Source of the DNA: JACCVL01 sp038233135
GTDB taxonomy: Bacteria > Actinomycetota > Actinomycetes > Propionibacteriales > Nocardioidaceae
DNA: 11,829 nucleotides
Assembly: GCA_038233135.1 (NCBI GenBank)
Contig: JBBSMN010000088.1
Coordinates: 1-11,829, forward strand
Direction: 5' to 3'
Part shown: in pieces, positions 7,924 to 11,829 of the stretch
How positions within the stretch are numbered: position 1 is the stretch's first letter
How the letters are laid out: each line of letters begins with the position of its first letter
Made by a program: the position numbers and the translations under genes
Notes under the pieces: model-generated
The model's database searches: none
Told to the model about the DNA's origin: nothing
What the model saw: only the letters and a program-made list of their open reading frames with translations

Positions 7924-7926
7924 GAA
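7906..7926. promoter_or_regulatory. imperfect dyad over both start codons of the TetR/MFS pair, candidate operator
   Basis: TTCTTGA (7906-7912) and TCACGAA (7920-7926) form an inverted repeat with 6 of 7 matches and a 7-bp spacer. The 21-bp dyad covers the TetR TTG start (7909) and both possible exporter GTG starts (7917, 7923). TetR regulators of this type usually bind one palindrome between themselves and their target, and here no other space exists. Operator function is inferred. Confidence 0.4.
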
Positions 7927-8736
7927 CGTCCCGCCAAGCCTGCGCTGACCCGAGAGCGGATCGTGGACGCGGCCATGGCTGTTCTCGAGCAGGACGGCAT
8001 AGCGAAGCTGACGATGCGTCGGCTCGCGGTCGACCTCGACACCGGCCCGGCCTCGCTCTACGTCTACGTGCGCAGCACCACCGAGATCCACGCCCTCGTG
8101 ATCGACCGGTTGCTGGGCGAGCTCGAACTCACCTGGAGCGGGCGTGGGAGCTGGCAGACCCGCTTGCGTCGCCTGCTGGTGGGTTACATCGACATACTCG
8201 TCCAGCACCCCGGGCTCGCCCGGTCGGCCCTGGTGACGTGGCCCGACGGCAGGAACTACCTCGACGTCCTCGAGCTCGCCCTGCGACTGCTGAGTGCCGC
8301 AGGAGTGCCGGACAGTCGCGCCGCGTGGGGCGTCGACGCACTGCTGCAGCAGGCGACAGCGATGGCCGCCGAGTATGGGAGCCGGGGCGAGCCGGACCGC
8401 CCCCAGAGCATCGAACAGCTCTCCGCGCTGATCGACGGCGCCGACCCAGCCCGACACCCGACCCTTACCCGGCTGGGTGGCGCACAGCTGGTCGGAGGCC
8501 AGCGCGACGAGCGGCGGGACTGGGCCCTCGACGCGCTTGTCGCCGGCATCGTCGCCACCCCGTGCCGCCCAGGGGAATCCAGGGCCGACACGCATCACCC
8601 CGGTGTGAACGGCCAGCCGGCCGTTGACCCACGGGACTTAAGCAGCTCCGCCTCACGTCAGGAGGTCCTCCCCGTCCATGGTCAATCAGACGGTGTCGTC
8701 ACATCCTCTCCACCAACCTCCCGGGGCGACAGCTAG
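7909..8736 (+). CDS. TetR-family transcriptional repressor with an extended C-terminus
   Basis: 275 residues from TTG at 7909; GGTGGG at 7894-7899 may serve as ribosome site. A later start would cut into the DNA-binding domain, so TTG is the best choice. Residues 14-60 are the TetR HTH: LTRERIVDAAMAVLEQDG, then LTMRRLAVDLDTGPASLYVYVR. The rest is an all-helical ligand/dimer domain like the tetracycline-repressor C-terminal class, ending around GIVATPCRPG (about residue 223). The following 50 residues (SRADTHHPGV to the end) have low complexity and no family character, which suggests the ancestral stop was lost. A 7-bp hairpin lies in this extension. The gene probably represses the divergent exporter and itself. 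Its TAG stop overlaps the SDR remnant's stop on the other strand in a shared CTAG (8733-8736). Confidence 0.88.
   Translation: MSHSHERPAKPALTRERIVDAAMAVLEQDGIAKLTMRRLAVDLDTGPASLYVYVRSTTEIHALVIDRLLGELELTWSGRGSWQTRLRRLLVGYIDILVQHPGLARSALVTWPDGRNYLDVLELALRLLSAAGVPDSRAAWGVDALLQQATAMAAEYGSRGEPDRPQSIEQLSALIDGADPARHPTLTRLGGAQLVGGQRDERRDWALDALVAGIVATPCRPGESRADTHHPGVNGQPAVDPRDLSSSASRQEVLPVHGQSDGVVTSSPPTSRGDS
8608..8625 (+). terminator. short GC hairpin, possible terminator-like element
   Basis: AACGGCC-AGCC-GGCCGTT is a perfect 7-bp stem with a 4-nt loop. It lies where the conserved part of the TetR protein has already ended, but there is no T-run after it. It could be an old intrinsic terminator now inside a readthrough extension, or chance. 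Confidence 0.2.
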
Positions 8737-9358
8737 ACGCTGGCCGGGATTAACGAGTCCGTGTTGGTGTCGCCGCGGGTGGTCGGTTCGGGTGCCCCAG
8801 CGTCGGGTACAGGCCCGAAGCTCCCCCATGCCCATGCGTTGTACTCAGTCTCTGAGGTGGAGTACCGAATACGCGTGCGTTCGGCTTGATCGCCGCCGAC
8901 GGCGTGGCGGAGCCGACGCGAGTCATCGGTGGCCGCTTCGAGGATGACTTGTGCCACGTCATCGGCGGAGGCCAGAGGTTGGCCGGTGGCCGCCTCGAAG
9001 GAGGCCAGTCGCTGACTCGCGTAGTCCTGGTAGACGGCCGGGATCTCGCGCGTGGCGGCGGTGTCCCAGATCCTGTGCACGAAGCCGGTGGTGGGAACGA
9101 AGCCGGGCTCGACCACGCGGACCGAGATCCTCTGGGGCGCCAACTCGTAGCGGATCCGGCCTCGGTGGCTTCCGAATCGGTCACGTCGACTGGAAGTACC
9201 AGCATGCGGTCGGCATCGTGGTCCCCGGCGGCGCGGAAGCCCTCGACTGAGTTCTCGAGCATTGTGGCCACCACGTTCCAGCCGGCGTCGTGGAACGCCG
9301 CCACGGTCGCCTTGCCGAAACCGGAGGAGCTGCCGGTGATGAATACAGTCTTGATCAT
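8733..9358 (-). pseudogene. short-chain dehydrogenase/reductase with the catalytic core deleted
   Basis: The start is solid: ATG at 9358 with AAAGGA 8-9 nt upstream, then MIKTVFITGSSSGFGKATVA, the Rossmann TGxxxGxG cofactor loop, on through VLPVDVTDSEATEA (to about residue 67). There the frame loses family character, and the C-terminal half resumes in another frame as RYELAPQRISVRVVEPGF, followed by ASADDVAQVILEA and TEYNAWAWGSFGP. In intact classical SDRs about 80-100 residues lie between these blocks, with the NNAG motif, the catalytic Ser and YxxxK. All are missing, so an out-of-frame internal deletion has its junction near 9151-9163. No active enzyme can be made from either frame. The C-terminal block ends at TAG (8735-8733). 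It is divergent from the AraC gene, which was probably its regulator. Confidence 0.85.
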
Positions 9359-9466
9359 GGTGAAGTCCTTTCTTGTGGGTGGGTCGTCCTCGACAGTACG
9401 GACGTAGAGCCGTACGATCTATGGTTGAACGTCCTTCCATGTTTATAGATCGTCCATAGGAGCCTG
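9359..9466. promoter_or_regulatory. divergent SDR/AraC control region with two inverted repeats
   Basis: The 108-bp gap holds a perfect 9-bp inverted repeat, ACGATCTAT (9414-9422) and ATAGATCGT (9445-9453), centres 31 bp apart (about three helical turns). It also holds GTACGG-N8-CCGTAC (9396-9401 / 9410-9415), which overlaps the first by two bases. The outer 9-bp arm ends next to the AraC ribosome site (ATAGGAG, 9456-9462). The placement suits an AraC-type dimer controlling both directions; the binding role is inferred. Confidence 0.45.
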
Positions 9467-10414
9467 ATGGATCCTCTGACCCAACTGGTCGAACTGCTCC
9501 GCCCGCGCTCCTTCCTCTGGAAGGAGCTCGTCGGCAGGGGCTCCTGGGAGTGGCTGTTCCCGGCGGTAGGCGGAGTCGTGTTCGGCCGCGTGGTCAGCGG
9601 GGGCTGCCGCTTCGAGGTGCCGGGATGGGGTGAGCACGAGGCCGCGCAGGGCGATTACCTGCTCTTGACCAACCCCGAGCCCTGGAGCCTGCGTGGCGGT
9701 GAGCGCGGCGCGGTACCGGTGGATTTCGACACGGTCTACTCCGCGATGACCGCCGACAAGCTGGTCGGGGGGGAAGCGCCGAGCCAGCCGGTAGGCGAGC
9801 GGGCGGGCGAGCAAGTGACCCGGATGGTTGCCGGCCACTTCGAGTTCGACCCGGTCAACGCTGAGCTGCTCGGGTCGCTGCTGTCACCGGTCGTTCATCT
9901 CTCTGCCGCGCAGCGCGACGAGCGCGAGCTCCTGACCGGCGTTCTGAACATGATCGACGCCGAGGCCTGCTCCGAACGGCCCGGCCGGGACTCTGTGCTG
10001 TCCAGACTGCTCGAGATCATGCTGGTCGAGCTGCTGCGTACGCCGCAGCTCGCGTCGAGCCGGCGCGGCATGCTCAATGGGCTCGCTGACCCGCCGGTCG
10101 CCGCGGCTCTGCGTGCATTCCACTCCGACATCCGAAAGCCCTGGTCAGTCGCCTCGCTGGCCGCGCAGGCCAATCTGTCGCGGTCGGCCTTCTCCGACCG
10201 TTTCGCCACGATGGTCGGTGAGCCCCCGATGACCTACGCCCTGAACTGGCGGATGGCTGTAGCGCGTGACGCCCTCAATACCGGCCACAACAACGTCGAG
10301 CAGGTTGCGGCCGCGACTGGGTACGGCTCAACCAGCGCCTTCAGCACGGCCTTTTCCCGAACCGTCGGGATGTCTCCGGCACGCTATGCGCGGGAAGCGC
10401 TCGATGCAGCGTAA
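9467..10414 (+). CDS. AraC-family transcriptional regulator with N-terminal cupin-type domain
   Basis: 315 residues from ATG 9467, with ATAGGAG 4 nt upstream. The first 180 residues resemble the AraC cupin_6 ligand domain (GGVVFGRVVSGGCRFEV, GDYLLLTNPEPWSL). A short linker leads to the two-HTH AraC/XylS domain at about 205-312: WSVASLAAQANLSRSAFSDRF is the first HTH and VEQVAAATGYGSTSAFSTAF the second, ending in the signature VGMSPARYARE. Length is normal and the frame is intact. AraC proteins of this type are often divergent from a short-chain dehydrogenase that they control, and that arrangement is seen here. Since the SDR is dead, the regulator is either recently orphaned or has other targets. 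The inducer is unknown. Confidence 0.93.
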   Translation: MDPLTQLVELLRPRSFLWKELVGRGSWEWLFPAVGGVVFGRVVSGGCRFEVPGWGEHEAAQGDYLLLTNPEPWSLRGGERGAVPVDFDTVYSAMTADKLVGGEAPSQPVGERAGEQVTRMVAGHFEFDPVNAELLGSLLSPVVHLSAAQRDERELLTGVLNMIDAEACSERPGRDSVLSRLLEIMLVELLRTPQLASSRRGMLNGLADPPVAAALRAFHSDIRKPWSVASLAAQANLSRSAFSDRFATMVGEPPMTYALNWRMAVARDALNTGHNNVEQVAAATGYGSTSAFSTAFSRTVGMSPARYAREALDAA

Positions 10415-10440
10415 TCACGACTGACGTGTAGCCCTCGATC

Positions 10441-10662
10441 GTGAACCCGGTCGTCGATTGGCGCCGCAGCGTGTACGCCAAGACTGCCGCCGGGGCGGAA
10501 AAGCACGCTGGTCGAACTGCGCCGACAGGGCGCCTAAGGCACGTCCAGCGCACCCTCCGGGCGCACGGTCGCCGCGTACCTCGCCGGCTGGCTCGACCAC
10601 GTCGTCGCCGCCCGGGTTCGACCCAAACCCTCGCCCACTACCGCCACAGCGTGGACAAGCAC
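10441..10662 (+). pseudogene. decayed tyrosine integrase, N-terminal remnant
   Basis: Three blocks in two frames rebuild the N-terminus of an actinobacterial phage/ICE integrase. DWRRSVYAKTAAGAE (10456-10500) is in one frame. LVELRRQGA, an in-frame TAA (10535-10537), then SGRTVAAYLAGWLDHVVAAR lie in a second frame. TLAHYRHSVDKH (from 10627) is back in the first frame after one lost A in CCCAAACCC. Together they match the arm-binding and SAM-like core-binding domains. The catalytic domain (the R...HxxR...Y part) is gone: after DKH nothing is recognisable. Two frameshifts, one stop and a C-terminal truncation make it clearly non-functional. It points towards the tRNA-derived att site about 130 bp downstream, the normal place for such an integrase. 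A 130-codon open frame through this region (10441-10833) is not a gene; its end is the tRNA fragment in translation. Confidence 0.75.
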
Positions 10663-10680
10663 CCCGTGCGGAGGGATGAC

Positions 10681-10706
10681 GTTGCTGTCGACTGCTGCCG
10701 TCAACC
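10681..10706 (+). repeat. paired arm-type repeat, left of the att core
   Basis: GTTGCTGTCG at 10681-10690 is followed by the related CTGCTGCCGTCA (10692-10703), with the units offset by 13 bp. The pair matches 18 of 26 positions with the pair at 10935-10960, in the same orientation and with the same 13-bp period. It is 89 bp from the att core. Paired direct repeats flanking a core are the layout of integrase arm-binding sites; that role is inferred. Confidence 0.45.
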
Positions 10707-10795
10707 AACCAGCAGACCGCAGTCGATACGGCGGTGCTGGTCTTGGCCAAGCACAAAGGGCCCTGGTCAGGGAGCCATTACCCCGCAGGGGTGGC

Positions 10796-10840
10796 TGGCG
10801 CGCTCGGAGGGATTCGAACCCCCAACCTTCTGATCCGTAG
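10796..10840 (-). other. att core: 3' half of tRNA-Arg(ACG)
   Basis: On the minus strand, 10840-10796 reads from the anticodon loop CTACGGA through TCAGAAGG, the T-arm GGGTTCGAATCCC and acceptor strand CGAGCGC to an encoded CCA. This is the anticodon-to-3'-end half of tRNA-Arg(ACG). To the right, where the 5' half should pair with it, the sequence diverges immediately after CCGTAG, so no D-arm or 5' acceptor strand exists. A 3' tRNA half with a break at the anticodon loop is the standard core left by tyrosine-integrase elements. It is not a functional tRNA. Translated on the plus strand it gives the well-known artefact SEGFEPPTF. Confidence 0.85.
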
Positions 10841-10934
10841 CCACGGCGGGACCGGTTCGTCTCGGCGACTGGGTAGCCGACCTCGCGATATCAGGAACAT
10901 TTCCCCCCCGCGACGTTCGAGCCCGTCCAGCCCT

Positions 10935-10957
10935 GTTGCTGTCAATCGTTGCTGTCA
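10935..10957 (+). repeat. paired arm-type direct repeats, right of the att core
   Basis: GTTGCTGTCA occurs twice exactly, at 10935-10944 and 10948-10957 (13-bp period), 94 bp from the core. Similar repeats lie an almost equal distance to the left of the core. The repeats are seen directly; binding by an integrase or excisionase is inferred. Confidence 0.6.
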
Positions 10958-11023
10958 CGCGATCGGGCCGCCCGGGCGCGGGTCGACAGACACTTCCTAC
11001 GGCGACCGGCGGGGGTGCTGGCC

Positions 11024-11829
11024 ATGTCTGATCGCGCTGCATCCTATGGGGCTGCCGAGCTGGTCGTCGAGGAGCGGTTCGCGATCGTGCCGGAGTGGCT
11101 GCTGGACGCCGACGTCGGTGACTGCGCGGTCCGGCTGTACGCAGTTCTGCTGCGCTACGGCAACAGCAGCGGTGCGCGGATGCCGGGCCGGGCAACACTG
11201 GCCCGGCGGCTCCACAAGCGGTCGACCGACACCGTCGATCGGGCGATGCGCGAGCTCGTCGGGCTAGGCGCCGTCGTGGTGGAGCACCGGTACGACGGCA
11301 GACAGCGGCTGACCAACCGCTACCAGCTGCGCACCACGCGGCCGGCAGAGCCGTCGGCTGAGCCGTCCCGGGGAGGTGGCCGCACGGATGCGGCCACCGC
11401 GGACGAGCCAAAGACCCCTGGCCGCGCAGATGCGGCTACCCGAACCAGGCAGGGCGGGGGTGGCCGTACGGATGCGGCGGGGGTGGCCGCACGGTTGCGG
11501 CATGACCGAGAGTCTTTGACCGAGAACACTCCACCCCCACCTGCTCCCCCTCCTCCGATGGCCCGAGCCGGGTCGGCGCCGAGCCCTGAGTCGCCGGTTC
11601 CGCTCGGTGTAACCGTCGCGGAGGCCAGCGACGCCCTGGTAGCGGACTGCGAGATCGACGAGTGGGACCGGTTCGTGCAGCTGATCCGGGACCGCCGGCA
11701 AACCGTCGGTGGCCGGCTTGGCTGCTGGTCAGGCGCACACTTGCTGGCCGCGCTGCACCTGGCGATCCGAAACCGCGGGTGGCCACCGGCGCGGGCCGCA
11801 CGAGCCCTGTTGGCGGTCGCGTCCGACCC
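11024..11829 (+). CDS. winged-helix protein of an integrative element, replication-initiator-like (runs off the right edge)
   Basis: 268 residues are visible from ATG 11024 (GGGGG 6-12 nt upstream; GTG at 11015 is an alternative start three codons earlier). Residues of about 10-110 look like the HTH_36/winged-helix domain of plasmid and phage initiators: FAIVPEWLLDADVGDCAVRL, then MPGRATLARRLHKRSTDTVD and MRELVGLGAVVVEHR, ending in the basic wing QRLTNRYQLR. Residues 113-200 are a low-complexity linker with repeats (GRTDAAT, GRADAAT, GRTDAAG) and a PPPPAPPPP run. A second folded part starts near 205 (VAEASDALVADCEIDEWDRF) and continues to LGCWSGAHLLAALHLAIRNR, where the window ends. Its position beside a tRNA att site and integrase remnant suggests a replication or regulatory gene of the element. 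I do not recognise the exact family, and a plain transcription factor role cannot be excluded. Confidence 0.7.
   Translation, partial: MSDRAASYGAAELVVEERFAIVPEWLLDADVGDCAVRLYAVLLRYGNSSGARMPGRATLARRLHKRSTDTVDRAMRELVGLGAVVVEHRYDGRQRLTNRYQLRTTRPAEPSAEPSRGGGRTDAATADEPKTPGRADAATRTRQGGGGRTDAAGVAARLRHDRESLTENTPPPPAPPPPMARAGSAPSPESPVPLGVTVAEASDALVADCEIDEWDRFVQLIRDRRQTVGGRLGCWSGAHLLAALHLAIRNRGWPPARAARALLAVASD
11375..11501 (+). repeat. four iteron-like dyad repeats inside the winged-helix gene
   Basis: A 17-bp unit, consensus GGCCGCACGGATGCGGC, occurs at 11378-11394, 11420-11436, 11462-11478 and 11485-11501, each with 0-2 differences from the consensus. Each unit is itself an inverted repeat (GCCGC-N6-GCGGC, one mismatch in the third copy). 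The first copy extends to a perfect 9-bp stem, GGTGGCCGC-N6-GCGGCCACC (11375-11398). Start-to-start spacing is 42, 42 and 23 bp. The first three share a reading frame, the fourth does not, so the conservation is at DNA level. Iterons or an operator array are the likely roles. Confidence 0.7.

Noticed and set aside
10441..10833. 130-codon open frame over the integrase remnant and tRNA fragment
   Set aside because: Its end, ARSEGFEPPTF, is a translated tRNA, and its middle departs from the integrase frame; it is not a real gene.
10796..10870. Functional tRNA-Arg gene
   Set aside because: Only the half from the anticodon loop to the CCA is present; no D-arm or 5' acceptor strand follows on the right.
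11375..11501. CRISPR-like array
   Set aside because: The repeats are short dyads with very short and unequal spacers inside an open coding frame, and no cas genes are near.

Overview
The window is GC-rich throughout, with actinobacterial codon use, GTG/TTG starts, and a tRNA-Arg(ACG) 3' half of the kind common in high-GC Gram-positives. I read it as chromosomal DNA of an actinomycete, possibly Geodermatophilaceae- or Frankia-like, but the genus cannot be settled by eye. It looks like an accessory region. Three of about a dozen genes are broken, and the right end carries the att site and decayed integrase of an integrative element.

Layout, left to right. 1-421 (-): 5' end of a large AAA/LuxR-type regulator. 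592-1965 (+): a bicovalent-flavin (berberine-bridge type) oxidase split by one amber codon. 2025-3011 (-): an aldo/keto reductase. 3210-5429 (+): a secreted GH15 glucoamylase/glucodextranase, divergent from the reductase. 5430-5556 shows only weak short hairpins. 5557-6242 (-): a vapBC-type toxin-antitoxin pair. 6281-6516 is unassigned. 6517-7923 (-): a 14-TM DHA2 drug exporter, overlapping at its 5' end with a divergent TetR repressor (7909-8736, +). 8733-9358 (-): a short-chain dehydrogenase with its catalytic centre deleted, divergent from an intact AraC regulator (9467-10414, +). 10441-10662: a frameshifted tyrosine integrase remnant. 10796-10840: an att core made of the tRNA-Arg(ACG) 3' half, flanked on both sides by paired arm-type repeats. 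11024 to the end (+): a winged-helix, replication-initiator-like protein whose linker DNA holds four iteron-like repeats.

Functionally, the left and middle parts are a set of small regulator-plus-enzyme cassettes: TetR/MFS efflux, AraC/SDR and VapBC. They sit beside carbohydrate and redox genes and show no single pathway. The right end is the most unusual part. A tRNA-derived att site with symmetric arm repeats, a dead integrase and a HTH protein with in-gene repeats suggest the edge, or the junction, of one or two actinomycete integrative elements.
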